DNA of 64,000 nucleotides from Streptomyces sp. NBC_01016 (GTDB taxonomy: Bacteria > Actinomycetota > Actinomycetes > Streptomycetales > Streptomycetaceae): the NCBI RefSeq assembly GCF_026341035.1, contig NZ_JAPEOQ010000001.1, positions 3,658,001 to 3,722,000 on the forward strand, in the 5' to 3' direction. The translations under genes were made by a program, and so were the position numbers. The notes beneath the pieces were generated by a model. It saw only the letters and a list, made by a program, of their open reading frames with translations. It ran no database searches and was not told where the DNA came from. Shown piece by piece: positions 43,583-52,025 of this stretch; the first letter of the stretch is position 1, and the number at the start of each line of letters is the position of its first letter.

Positions 43583-44095
43583 CTACTTCTCCTGCTGCTT
43601 GAGTTCTGGACGGCCGGGCTGCTCGCCGCCGCGTTCCTTGATGTACGTCTCGGTGGGCACCATCACCTTGCGGCGGAAGATGCAGACGAGCGTGCCGTCC
43701 TGCTTGTAGCCCTTGGTCTCCACGTAGACGATGCCGCGGTCCGATTTCGACTTGGACGGAGTCTTGTCCAGGACCGTGGTCTCGCCGTAGATGGTGTCGC
43801 CGTGGAAGGTCGGCGCCACGTGCTTGAGCGACTCGATCTCCAGGTTGGCGATCGCCTTGCCCGACACATCGGGCACGGACATCCCGAGGAGGAGCGAGTA
43901 GATGTAGTTCCCGACGACGACGTTCTTGCCGAAGTCCGTCGTCTTCTCCGCATAGTTCGAGTCCATGTGGAGCGGGTGATGGTTCATCGTCAGGAGACAG
44001 AAGAGATGGTCGTCGTACTCGGTGACCGTTTTTCCGGGCCAGTGCTTGTAGACGTCCCCGACGGTGAACTCTTCGTAAGTGCGGCCGAACTGCAT
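43583..44095 (-). CDS. MaoC-family hydratase, probable mesaconyl-CoA hydratase
   Basis: A 170-residue hot-dog-fold protein. The hydratase-2 region reads LLTMNHHPLHMDSNYA: the catalytic His is kept, but the usual GD-x-N is replaced by MN-H-H. VPTETYIKERGG ends the fold. In this operon the expected reaction is mesaconyl-CoA hydration to beta-methylmalyl-CoA, the substrate of the neighbouring lyase. GGAGG lies ten bases before ATG. A long frame through the lyase gene is rejected. Confidence 0.85.
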   Translation of the reverse strand: MQFGRTYEEFTVGDVYKHWPGKTVTEYDDHLFCLLTMNHHPLHMDSNYAEKTTDFGKNVVVGNYIYSLLLGMSVPDVSGKAIANLEIESLKHVAPTFHGDTIYGETTVLDKTPSKSKSDRGIVYVETKGYKQDGTLVCIFRRKVMVPTETYIKERGGEQPGRPELKQQEK

Positions 44096-44100
44096 TCTCG

Positions 44101-45063
44101 CTACGCCTCCGGGATCTCGAACTTCGACGTGCGCTGCATGCCGGCCGCACGTCCCTTCCCGGAGATGACGAGCGCCATCTTCCGGCTGGCCTCGTCGATC
44201 ATCTCGTCGCCGAGCATCGCGGAGCCCTTCTTGCCGCCGGCCTCGGACGTGCAGTAGTCGTACGCGTCCAGGATCAGCTCGGCGTGGTCGTAGTCCTCCT
44301 GGGAGGGCGAGAAGACCTCGTTGGCGGCCTCGACCTGGCCGGGGTGCAGGACCCACTTGCCGTCGAAGCCGAGCGCGGCGGCGCGGCCCGCGACCTCGCG
44401 GAAGCCGTCGACGTTCTTGATCTGCAGGTAGGGGCCGTCGATCGCCTGGAGGTCGTTCGCGCGGGCCGCCATAAGGATCTTCATCAGGATGTAGTGGTAC
44501 GCGTCGGCGCCGTAGCCGGGCGGCTGCTCGCCGACGACCAGGGACTTCATGTTGATGGAGGCCATGAAGTCGGCCGGGCCGAAGATGATGGTCTCGGTGC
44601 GCGGCGAGGCCTCGGCGATCGCGTTGACGTTGTTGAGGCCCTGCGCGTTCTCGATCTGCGCCTCGATGCCGATCTTGCCGACCTCGAAGCCCATCGTCTT
44701 CTCGATCTGGGTGAGGAGGAGGTCGAGGGCGACGACCTGCTCGGCGTTCTGCACCTTCGGCAGCATGATGCAGTCGAGGTTCTGGCCCGCGCCCTCGACG
44801 ACGGTCACGACGTCGCGGTATGTCCACTCGGTCGTCCAGTCGTTGACCCGCACGACGCGCGTCTTGCCCGTCCAGTCGCCCTCGTTGAGGAACTTGACGA
44901 TGGTGTGCCGCGCCTCCGGCTTGGCGAGCGGGGCGCAGGCGTCCTCCAGGTCGAGGAAGACCTGGTCGGCGTCGAGGCCCTGGGCCTTCTCCAGGAAGCG
45001 GGGGTTCGAGCCGGGCACGGCGAGGCAGGAACGGCGCGGGCGAAGGCGGTTGACCTGGGTCAT
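44101..45063 (-). CDS. CoA ester lyase, probable malyl-/beta-methylmalyl-CoA lyase
   Basis: A 320-residue HpcH/HpaI-CitE-type TIM-barrel lyase. RSCLAVPGSNPRFLEKA, VFLDLEDACAPLAK and IEAQIENAQGLNNV supply the Arg, Asp and Glu that bind CoA ester and Mg2+; WVLHPGQVEAANEVF is also conserved. It would split beta-methylmalyl-CoA to glyoxylate and propionyl-CoA. ATG overlaps the mutase stop by four bases, indicating coupling. Confidence 0.9.
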   Translation of the reverse strand: MTQVNRLRPRRSCLAVPGSNPRFLEKAQGLDADQVFLDLEDACAPLAKPEARHTIVKFLNEGDWTGKTRVVRVNDWTTEWTYRDVVTVVEGAGQNLDCIMLPKVQNAEQVVALDLLLTQIEKTMGFEVGKIGIEAQIENAQGLNNVNAIAEASPRTETIIFGPADFMASINMKSLVVGEQPPGYGADAYHYILMKILMAARANDLQAIDGPYLQIKNVDGFREVAGRAAALGFDGKWVLHPGQVEAANEVFSPSQEDYDHAELILDAYDYCTSEAGGKKGSAMLGDEMIDEASRKMALVISGKGRAAGMQRTSKFEIPEA

Positions 45064-47108
45064 GCGGGGACCTCCAGTGGGTCGAGGTGGTTCGCTGTGC
45101 GGATCTCGTCGACGATACGGCCGATGATCTCCGTGATGCCGAAGTCCTTGGGGGTGAAGACGGCGGCCACACCCGCCCGCTTCAGGTCTGCGGCATCGGC
45201 ATTCGGGATGATGCCCCCGACGATCACGGGGATGTCGGTGGCGCCCGCCTCACGCAGGCGGGCGAGCACGTCGGGCACCAGCTCGGCGTGCGAACCGGAC
45301 AGGATCGACAGGCCGACGCAGTGCACGTCCTCGGCGAGCGCGGCGGACACGATCTGTTCGGGCGTGAGCCGGATGCCCTGGTAGACCACCTCGAACCCGG
45401 CGTCGCGGGCCCGTACGGCGATCTGCTCGGCGCCGTTGGAGTGTCCGTCGAGGCCCGGCTTGCCGACCAGGAGGCGGAGCTTGCCGCCCATTTCGTCACC
45501 GGTGCGGCGGACCTTCTCGCGGACCTCGGCCATCGGCGTGCCCTCCTCGGCGGTGACCGCGACCGGCGCCGACGAGACGCCCGTGGGGGCGCGGAACTCG
45601 CCGAACACCTCGCGCAGGGCCGCGGCCCACTCGCCGGTCGTGACCCCGGCGCGGGCGCATTCGAGGGTGGCCTCCATGAGGTTCTCCGTGCCGACCGCGG
45701 CCTCCTTGAGGCGGTCGAGCGCCTGCCCGGTGGTCGGGTAGTGGAACGGATCGCCCATGCCCTGCCGGTCGGAGGACTCCTCACGCGTCGTACGCCAGTC
45801 ACCGATGGCCCGGACGACCCGCGCCTCGACGTCGTGGTCCACCGTCATGATCGCGGTGTCCAGGTCGGCGGTGAGCGGGTTCGGCTCGGTCGACTCGTAG
45901 ACGTTCACGCCGACGATCTTCTCCTCGCCGGCCTCGATCCGCGCGCGGCGCTCCGCGTGCGAGGAGACGAGCTGCGACTTGAGGTAGCCGGACTCGACGG
46001 CGGCCATGGCGCCGCCCATCTCCTGGATCCGGTCGATCTCGGCGAAGGACTCGGCGACCAGCTCGTCGACCTTCTTCTCGATGACGTGCGAGCCCGCGAA
46101 GATGTCCTCGTACTCCAACAGGTCGCTCTCGTGGGCGAGGACCTGCTGGATGCGCAGGGACCACTGCTGGTCCCAGGGCCGGGGGAGGCCCAACGCCTCG
46201 TTCCAGGCGGGGAGTTGGACGGCGCGGGCGCGCGCGTCCTTGGAGAGCGTCACGGCCAGCATCTCGAGCACGATCCGCTGGACGTTGTTCTCCGGCTGGG
46301 CCTCGGTCAGGCCGAGGGAGTTGACCTGCACCCCGTACCGGAAGCGGCGCTGCTTCGCGTTCTCGATGCCGTACCGCTCGCGCGTGATCTGGTCCCAGAT
46401 CCGCCCGAACGCCCGCATCTTGCACATCTCCTCGATGAAGCGGACTCCCGCGTTCACGAAGAAGGAGATGCGGGCCACGACGTCCCCGAACTTCTCCTCG
46501 GGGACCTGCCCTGAGTCGCGTACGGCATCGAGAACCGCGATGGCGGTGGACATCGCGTAGGCGATCTCCTGGACCGGAGTGGCCCCCGCCTCCTGGAGGT
46601 GGTAGCTGCAGATGTTGATCGGGTTCCACTTCGGCATGTTGGCGACCGTGTACGTGATCATGTCGGTCGTGAGCCGGAGCGAGGGGCCCGGAGGGAACAC
46701 GTGCGTGCCCCGCGACAGGTACTCCTTGACGATGTCGTTCTGCGTCGTTCCCTGGAGCGCCGCGATGTCCGCGCCCTGCTCCTCCGCGACGACCTGATAG
46801 AGCGCCAGGGTCCACATGGCGGTGGCGTTGATGGTCATCGAGGTGTTCATCTGCTCCAGCGGGATGTCCTGGAACAGCCGCCGCATGTCACCGAGATGGG
46901 ACACCGGGACGCCGACCCGGCCGACCTCGCCGCGGGCGAGGATGTGGTCGGGGTCGTAGCCGGTCTGGGTCGGCAGGTCGAAGGCGACCGACAGACCCGT
47001 CTGCCCCTTGGCGAGGTTGTTCCGGTACAGCTCGTTGGACGCCTCGGCCGTGGAGTGACCGGCGTACGTGCGCATCAGCCACGGCCGGTCCTTCTGGCGC
47101 TCAGTCAT
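45060..47108 (-). CDS. meaA: B12-dependent acyl-CoA mutase, probable ethylmalonyl-CoA mutase
   Basis: A 682-residue single-chain mutase. The N-terminal catalytic barrel (YAGHSTAEASNELYR, FDLPTQTGYDPDH) is fused to a C-terminal cobalamin-binding domain with GLDGHSNGAEQIA, the DxHxxG motif. It converts ethylmalonyl-CoA to methylsuccinyl-CoA with adenosylcobalamin. Assignment over methylmalonyl-CoA mutase rests on the adjacent carboxylase/reductase. ATG 47108 has AGGAG nine bases upstream; GTG 47114 is closer to that site and less likely. Confidence 0.9.
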   Translation of the reverse strand: MTERQKDRPWLMRTYAGHSTAEASNELYRNNLAKGQTGLSVAFDLPTQTGYDPDHILARGEVGRVGVPVSHLGDMRRLFQDIPLEQMNTSMTINATAMWTLALYQVVAEEQGADIAALQGTTQNDIVKEYLSRGTHVFPPGPSLRLTTDMITYTVANMPKWNPINICSYHLQEAGATPVQEIAYAMSTAIAVLDAVRDSGQVPEEKFGDVVARISFFVNAGVRFIEEMCKMRAFGRIWDQITRERYGIENAKQRRFRYGVQVNSLGLTEAQPENNVQRIVLEMLAVTLSKDARARAVQLPAWNEALGLPRPWDQQWSLRIQQVLAHESDLLEYEDIFAGSHVIEKKVDELVAESFAEIDRIQEMGGAMAAVESGYLKSQLVSSHAERRARIEAGEEKIVGVNVYESTEPNPLTADLDTAIMTVDHDVEARVVRAIGDWRTTREESSDRQGMGDPFHYPTTGQALDRLKEAAVGTENLMEATLECARAGVTTGEWAAALREVFGEFRAPTGVSSAPVAVTAEEGTPMAEVREKVRRTGDEMGGKLRLLVGKPGLDGHSNGAEQIAVRARDAGFEVVYQGIRLTPEQIVSAALAEDVHCVGLSILSGSHAELVPDVLARLREAGATDIPVIVGGIIPNADAADLKRAGVAAVFTPKDFGITEIIGRIVDEIRTANHLDPLEVPA

Positions 47109-47142
47109 CTGCACTGTCTCCTACGGGAGTTCAGACGGAAGG

Positions 47143-48480
47143 TCAGACGTTCCGGAACCGGTTGATGGCGTCGATGTGCTGCGCCCGCTTCTCGTGGTCG
47201 CGCACGCCGAGGCCCTCCTCGGGGGCGAGCGCGAGGACGCCGACCTTGCCCTGGTGGAGGTTGCGGTGCACGTCGTACGCGGCCTGGCCGGTGTCCTCCA
47301 GGGAGTAGACCTTCGACAGCGTCGGGTGGATCTTGCCCTTGGCGATCAGGCGGTTGGCCTCCCACGCCTCGCGGTAGTTGGCGAAGTGCGAGCCGATGAT
47401 GCGCTTCAGGGACATCCACAGGTAGCGGTTGTCGTACTCGTGGTTGTAGCCGGAGGTCGAGGCACAGGTGACGATGGTGCCGCCCTTGCGCGTGACGTAG
47501 ACGGAGGCGCCGAAGGTCTCGCGGCCGGGGTGCTCGAAGACGATGTCGACGTCCTCGCCGCCGGTGAGTTCGCGGATCCGCTTGCCGAACCGCTTCCACT
47601 CGCGCGGGTCCTGGTTGTGCTCGTCCTTCCAGAACTTGTAGCCCTCGGCGTTCCGGTCGATGATCGCGTCGGCGCCCATGGCCCGGCAGATGTCGGCCTT
47701 CTGCTCGCTGCTGACGACACAGATGGGGTTGGCGCCGCCGGCGAGCGCGAACTGCGTGGCGTAACTGCCGAGTCCACCCGAGGCGCCCCAGATGAGGACG
47801 TTGTCGCCCTGCTTCATTCCGGCGCCGTTGCGGGACACCAGCTGGCGGTACGCGGTGGAGTTCACGAGGCCGGGAGCGGCGGCCTCCTCCCAGCTGAGGT
47901 GGTCCGGCTTCGGCATCAGCTGGTTGGACTTCACGAGCGCGATCTCGGCGAGGCCGCCGAAGTTGGTCTCGAAGCCCCAGATGCGCTGCTCGGGGTCGAG
48001 CATCGTGTCGTTGTGCCCGTCGCTCGACTCCAGCTCGACGCTGAGGCAGTGCGCGACGACCTCGTCGCCCGGGTGCCAGGCGTTCACGCCGGGGCCGGTT
48101 CGCAGCACGACGCCGGCGAGGTCGGAGCCGATGATGTGGTACGGCAGGTCGTGACGCTTCGTCAGTTCGCTCAACTTGCCGTAGCGCTCCAGGAATCCGA
48201 AGGTCGCCATCGGCTCGAAGATCGAGGTCCAGACGGAGTTGTAGTTCACGGAGGAGGCCATGACGGCGACGAGCGCCTCGCCGGGGCCGAGCTCGGGAAC
48301 CGGCACATCGTCCAGGTGGATCGACTTGCGCGGGTCCTTCTCGCGGGTCTCGAGCCCGGCGAACATCTCCGTCTCGTCCTTGTGCACGGTGATCGCGCGG
48401 TACGAGTCGGGGATCGGCATGGCGGCGAAGTCGGCAGACGTGGCGGTCTGCGACTGAATCGCGTCCAGGATGTCCTTCAC
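47143..48480 (-). CDS. ccr: Crotonyl-CoA carboxylase/reductase
   Basis: A 445-residue medium-chain dehydrogenase that reduces and carboxylates crotonyl-CoA to ethylmalonyl-CoA with NADPH and CO2. The four residues known to hold CO2 in the Kitasatospora enzyme, Asn81, Phe170, Glu171 and His365, are present at the same numbers. The NADPH fold reads WGASGGLGSYATQFA. GTG follows GGAGG at seven bases. It opens the operon, and also supplies extender units for polyketides in streptomycetes. A dense set of inverted repeats lies in its leader. Confidence 0.95.
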   Translation of the reverse strand: MKDILDAIQSQTATSADFAAMPIPDSYRAITVHKDETEMFAGLETREKDPRKSIHLDDVPVPELGPGEALVAVMASSVNYNSVWTSIFEPMATFGFLERYGKLSELTKRHDLPYHIIGSDLAGVVLRTGPGVNAWHPGDEVVAHCLSVELESSDGHNDTMLDPEQRIWGFETNFGGLAEIALVKSNQLMPKPDHLSWEEAAAPGLVNSTAYRQLVSRNGAGMKQGDNVLIWGASGGLGSYATQFALAGGANPICVVSSEQKADICRAMGADAIIDRNAEGYKFWKDEHNQDPREWKRFGKRIRELTGGEDVDIVFEHPGRETFGASVYVTRKGGTIVTCASTSGYNHEYDNRYLWMSLKRIIGSHFANYREAWEANRLIAKGKIHPTLSKVYSLEDTGQAAYDVHRNLHQGKVGVLALAPEEGLGVRDHEKRAQHIDAINRFRNV

Positions 48481-48729
48481 GGTGGTGCCTCCGGCGGTGA
48501 GCGTCTGAGGGGAACGCTGAGTCGGGTGTGGCTGATGGCTGCGGTGGTGCGGTGAGGGTGTGTGCCGTCGGTTCGGCGGGGTGGTGCTGTGGCAGCGCTG
48601 GGTGTGGCGCGGAAGGTTGCCTGTGACGCAGGCGTCCGGGCGCGCGAATCACGGTCGTACGTGCCTCGCGGGGACAGCCCTCGCACGGAAGTTTTCCATG
48701 CGCCGGCCGCCCGGACACCTTCAACGTAT

Positions 48730-48764
48730 GGCACGCCGTGACAACACACAAGGCACTGCGTGCC
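48730..48764. promoter_or_regulatory. Two GGCAC-N3-GTG(C/A)C inverted repeats in the ccr leader
   Basis: GGCACGCCGTGAC (48730-48742) and GGCACTGCGTGCC (48752-48764) start 22 bp apart, two helical turns. The second 13-mer recurs exactly as the tip of the terminator at 48917-48929. They are candidate sites for the adjacent TetR protein. Confidence 0.5.
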
Positions 48765-48772
48765 ATTAATTT

Positions 48773-48806
48773 CGCTCAGGTGAATTTTTTGTTGTTCAAG
48801 TGAGCG
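48773..48806. promoter_or_regulatory. Paired CGCTCA-NN-TGAA motifs upstream of ccr
   Basis: CGCTCAGGTGAA (48773-48784) and, on the other strand, CGCTCACTTGAA (48806-48795) face each other, with centres 22 bp apart across an AT-rich tract. CGCTCACCTGAG recurs at 51920-51931 upstream of the hydroxyacyl-CoA dehydrogenase gene. The intervening TetR gene is the obvious candidate binder. Confidence 0.55.
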
Positions 48807-48902
48807 ATGATCGATCAGGCGAGGTCAGGGGCGGGTTTCCGGGCGTGGAAAGGATCGATGATCGATCGCCGCGGCCGGTGGCGGTGTGGAAGGGGAACGC
48901 AA

Positions 48903-48943
48903 AAGGCGCCTCACCTGGCACTGCGTGCCAGGTGAGGCGCCTT
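48903..48943 (-). terminator. Intrinsic terminator of the TetR gene
   Basis: A perfect 19-bp stem, AAGGCGCCTCACCTGGCAC and its complement, with loop TGC. On the minus strand it begins 17 bases past the TetR stop and is followed by TTTTGCG. The stem tip repeats the 13-mer found in the ccr leader. Confidence 0.88.
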
Positions 48944-48959
48944 GGAAGCGGCGGCCCCG

Positions 48960-49766
48960 CTACCGGTTCCTGAGGGCCTCTTCGATCGTGCGCATGACCT
49001 CCGGCAGCGGCGCGTCCGTGCGCGCCACCGTCACCAGGACCTCGCCGTTCTGCGAGACCTGCGCGGGGGCCGAGGGCGCGGCCGGGGTGCGGCCCGCGCC
49101 GATGCCGGTGCCGAACGTGCGGCGCACGATGGCGAAGGCGTGGTCGAGCTGGGTCTCGACGTCGCCCTGGCCGCCGGCCCGCAGCCAGCGGCGCAGCACG
49201 TGGTTGTGGGCCGTGACGACGGCGGAGGCGGCCACCTCGGCGAGCAACGGGTCGTCGTTGCCGTCGTGGTGGGCCTGCTCGTCGAAGTGGCCCAGGAGAT
49301 AGCGGGTGAACAGGCGCTCGTAGCGGGCCACCGAGGCGATCTCGGCCTCGCGCAGCGTCGGCACCTCGCGGGTCAGCTGGTAGCGGGCCACCGCCACCGT
49401 CGGCGACGCCGCGTACATCTTCATGACTTCCTTGATGCCCCGGCAGACCGTGTCCAGCGGGTGCTCCAGGGGCGGCGCCGCGTTCAGGACGGCCTCCGCG
49501 CGCACCAGGGTGTCGTCGTGGTCCGGGAAGATCGCCTCTTCCTTGGAGCGGAAGTGGCGGAAGAACGTGCGCCGGGCGACCCCGGCCGTCGCGGCGATCT
49601 CGTCGACCGTCGTCGCCTCGTACCCCTTCGTGGCGAAGAGTTCCATCGCCGCGGCCGCCAGCTCGCGGCGCATCTTGAGCCGCTGGGCGGCGGCCCGATT
49701 GCCCGCGGCGCTCTCCGGAGCGTCGGGCGTGGCGGAGGTACGAGTGGACTGGTCGGCCTTGGGCAT
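48960..49766 (-). CDS. TetR family regulator next to the ethylmalonyl-CoA operon
   Basis: A 268-residue regulator. The DNA-binding domain at about residues 30-75 reads LAAAAMELFATKGYEATT, then VDEIAATAGVARRTFFRHF. The long C-terminal domain gives no ligand; an acyl-CoA is plausible from context. ATG 49766 (MPKADQ) is chosen over upstream starts that add poor sequence. It sits between the ccr operon and the hydroxyacyl-CoA dehydrogenase, all on one strand with separate promoters, and probably controls one or both. Confidence 0.92.
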   Translation of the reverse strand: MPKADQSTRTSATPDAPESAAGNRAAAQRLKMRRELAAAAMELFATKGYEATTVDEIAATAGVARRTFFRHFRSKEEAIFPDHDDTLVRAEAVLNAAPPLEHPLDTVCRGIKEVMKMYAASPTVAVARYQLTREVPTLREAEIASVARYERLFTRYLLGHFDEQAHHDGNDDPLLAEVAASAVVTAHNHVLRRWLRAGGQGDVETQLDHAFAIVRRTFGTGIGAGRTPAAPSAPAQVSQNGEVLVTVARTDAPLPEVMRTIEEALRNR

Positions 49767-49773
49767 GACCCGA

Positions 49774-49790
49774 ACGTACTGCATGTACGT
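49774..49790. promoter_or_regulatory. ACGTAC-5-GTACGT inverted repeat at the TetR start
   Basis: ACGTAC-TGCAT-GTACGT is perfect over 6-bp arms and lies 7 bp before the ATG, overlapping the ribosome-binding region. The right part GTACGTGCC recurs at 48657-48665 in the ccr leader. It is a candidate autoregulatory site. Confidence 0.45.
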
Positions 49791-49869
49791 GCCCGGTGGT
49801 GCCCCGGTCAGCGGGCCGCCCGACTCCCCGAGCAGCCCACCCCAACCGGATTCCGCCTCCCCGACCGAA

Positions 49870-51660
49870 TCAGCGCTTGGCATATTCGCGGAAACCACGG
49901 CCCGTCTTGCGGCCGAGGCAGCCCGCGGCCACCAGGTGCTCCAGGAGCGGTGCGGGGGCGAGGCCCGGGTCGCGGAACTCGCGGTGCAGGACGCGCTCGA
50001 TGGCGAGCGAGACGTCCAGGCCGACCACGTCGAGGAGTTCGAACGGGCCCATCGGGTAGCCGCCGCCGAGCTTCATCGCGGCGTCGATGTCGTCGAGCGA
50101 GGCGTAGTGCTCCTCGACCATCTTGATCGCGTTGTTCAGGTACGGGAAGAGCAGCGCGTTCACGATGAACCCGGCCCGGTCCCCGCAGTCCACGGGGTGC
50201 TTGCGGACCTTGCGGGTCAGCTCGCGGACGGTGGCGTGCACCTCGTCGGACGTGAGCACCGTGCGCACGACCTCGACCAGCTTCATGGCCGGCGCCGGAT
50301 TGAAGAAGTGCATGCCGATGACGTCCTGCGGGCGCGAGGTGGCGCGGGCGCAGGCGACGACGGGCAGCGAGGAGGTCGTGGTCGCGAGGATCGCGCCGGG
50401 CTTGCAGACCTTGTCGAACGTCGCGAACAGCTGCCGCTTGACGTCCAGGTCCTCGGCGACGGCCTCCAGTGCCAGATCGACATCGGCGAACGCGTCGTAG
50501 GAACCGGCGGGGGAGATGCGCCCGAGCGTGTCCTCGGCGTTCTCCGCGGTCATCCGGCCCTTGTCGACGGAGCGCCGGAGCGACTTGGCGATACGGGACT
50601 TGGCCGCCTCCGCCTTCTCCTCGCTGCGGGCCGCGAGCACCACGTCGTACCCGGCCTTCGCGAACACCTCGGCGATCCCGGACGCCATCGTCCCCGAGCC
50701 CGCGACGCCGACGGAGCGCACAGTGCGGGAGGGCCCCGTGAGGGAGTCGCTCAGCGGCGTCAGCGCGTCGCGCACCACGACGGAGCTGCCCGGCGCCTCG
50801 TACGTGTAGAAACCACGGCCCGCCTTGCGCCCGGTCAGACCCGCCTCGCTGAGCTGCTTGAGGATCGGGGCGGGGGCGTGCAGCCGGTCGTGCGACTCCG
50901 AGTACATGGCGTCGAGCACCGTACGCGCGGTGTCGACGCCGATCAGGTCGAGCAGGGCGAGCGGGCCCATCGGCAGCCCGCAGCCCAGCTTCATCGCGGA
51001 GTCGATGTCCTCGCGCGAGGCGTACTTGGCCTCGTACATCGCGGCGGCCTGGTTGAGGTAGCCGAAAAGCAGCCCGTCGGCGACGAAGCCGGGCCGGTCG
51101 CCCACCGCCACCGGGTCCTTGCCCAGCTCGATGGCGAGATCGGTGACGGTGGCGACGGCGGCCGGCGCGGTGAGCACGCTGGAGACCACCTCGACGAGCT
51201 TCATCGCCGGCGCCGGGTTGAAGAAGTGCAGGCCGATGACGCGCTCGGGCCGCGCCGAATCGGCGGCGAGCCGGGTCACCGAGAGCGCGTTGGTGCCGGT
51301 CGCGAGGATGGTGTCGGGGCGCACGACGCCGTCGAGTTCGCGGAAGACCTGCTGCTTGATCTCGTACGACTCCGGGACGACCTCGATCACCAGGTCGGCC
51401 TCGGCCGCGGCCTGCAGATCGGTGAACGTACGGAAGCGGGCGAGCAGGTCCGCCCGCTGCTGCTCGGTGAGGTGCTCGCGGCGCACCGCACGCGCCGTCG
51501 AGGCCTCCATGGACGCCACGGCCTGCGCGGTGGCGGACTCGCTGATGTCGATGCCGACGACCTCGCGCCCGGCACGGGCCAGGACCTCGGCGATGCCGGT
51601 GCCCATCGTGCCGAGGCCGACGACGGCCACAGTTGAGATACGGGACAGGGGAGCGTCCAT
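49870..51660 (-). CDS. Tandem-duplicated 3-hydroxyacyl-CoA dehydrogenase
   Basis: A 596-residue protein made of two complete dehydrogenase units. Each has an NAD fold (VAVVGLGTMGTGIAEVLA; VGVAGSGTMASGIAEVFA), the catalytic GLHFFNPAPAMKLVEVV or GMHFFNPAPAMKLVEVV with His and Glu, and a C-terminal dimerisation domain ending GRKAGRGFYTYE or GRKTGRGFREYA. The duplication mimics a dimer in one chain. It would oxidise 3-hydroxybutyryl-CoA, feeding crotonyl-CoA chemistry next door. GGAG lies seven bases before ATG. Confidence 0.93.
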   Translation of the reverse strand: MDAPLSRISTVAVVGLGTMGTGIAEVLARAGREVVGIDISESATAQAVASMEASTARAVRREHLTEQQRADLLARFRTFTDLQAAAEADLVIEVVPESYEIKQQVFRELDGVVRPDTILATGTNALSVTRLAADSARPERVIGLHFFNPAPAMKLVEVVSSVLTAPAAVATVTDLAIELGKDPVAVGDRPGFVADGLLFGYLNQAAAMYEAKYASREDIDSAMKLGCGLPMGPLALLDLIGVDTARTVLDAMYSESHDRLHAPAPILKQLSEAGLTGRKAGRGFYTYEAPGSSVVVRDALTPLSDSLTGPSRTVRSVGVAGSGTMASGIAEVFAKAGYDVVLAARSEEKAEAAKSRIAKSLRRSVDKGRMTAENAEDTLGRISPAGSYDAFADVDLALEAVAEDLDVKRQLFATFDKVCKPGAILATTTSSLPVVACARATSRPQDVIGMHFFNPAPAMKLVEVVRTVLTSDEVHATVRELTRKVRKHPVDCGDRAGFIVNALLFPYLNNAIKMVEEHYASLDDIDAAMKLGGGYPMGPFELLDVVGLDVSLAIERVLHREFRDPGLAPAPLLEHLVAAGCLGRKTGRGFREYAKR

Positions 51661-52025
51661 CTGGGGACTCCAGAAAATGAGGGTGAGGACTGCTGCGACT
51701 GATCCGCCGCACGCACGCGAACCGGGCAGGAATGAACTGCGCGAGCTGTGTGAGCTGCGCGTGCTGCCAACGGGTGTGGGCGGTGCGGGAGTTGAATCGA
51801 ACCGGCGGCCCTGTCCCGGGGCCGAGCCGTACTGCGGTACACACGGGTACCGAACCGACTGACACTCACGACGGCTGCGTCACCAGGCCGCCGCGAGCGG
51901 TGCTGCGGGAAGTATGCCCCGCTCACCTGAGCTTAACCAGCGAGTAATGAGCGCGCCAGCCCTCGCCGTTGAAAGGTCGCTGTGATCTACGTCGCCGCAG
52001 GCCGTGCGCGTCTACCCTCGACGTC
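51661..52025. other. Divergent gap between hydroxyacyl-CoA dehydrogenase and HEAT genes
   Basis: No gene is visible in these 365 bases. They carry the CGCTCACCTGAG site at 51920 and AT-richer sequence around 51930-51985 likely to hold divergent promoters. A GGTTCGATTC-like string on the minus strand near 51790 resembles a tRNA T-loop but no T-stem forms. Confidence 0.6.
51920..51932. promoter_or_regulatory. GCTCA-CC-TGAGC palindrome upstream of hydroxyacyl-CoA dehydrogenase
   Basis: CGCTCACCTGAGC contains a perfect 5-2-5 palindrome and matches the two sites before ccr (48773-48806) in CGCTCA-NN-TGA. It lies about 260 bp before the dehydrogenase start and 95 bp before the HEAT gene, so it could serve either. 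Confidence 0.5.

Larger units (their letters stand above)
48481..48959. other. Regulatory gap upstream of ccr
   Basis: No gene is visible in these 479 bases. They hold the ccr leader, an AT-rich tract at 48784-48797 that may contain the promoter, paired GGCAC-N3-GTG(C/A)C sites at 48730 and 48752, paired CGCTCA-NN-TGAA sites at 48773-48806, GATGATCGATC repeats near 48806 and 48857, and the terminator of the TetR gene. Confidence 0.7.

Noticed and set aside
51780..51830. tRNA gene on the minus strand (GGTTCGATTC)
   Set aside because: Bases flanking the T-loop-like string cannot form the T-stem, and no acceptor or anticodon arms are found.
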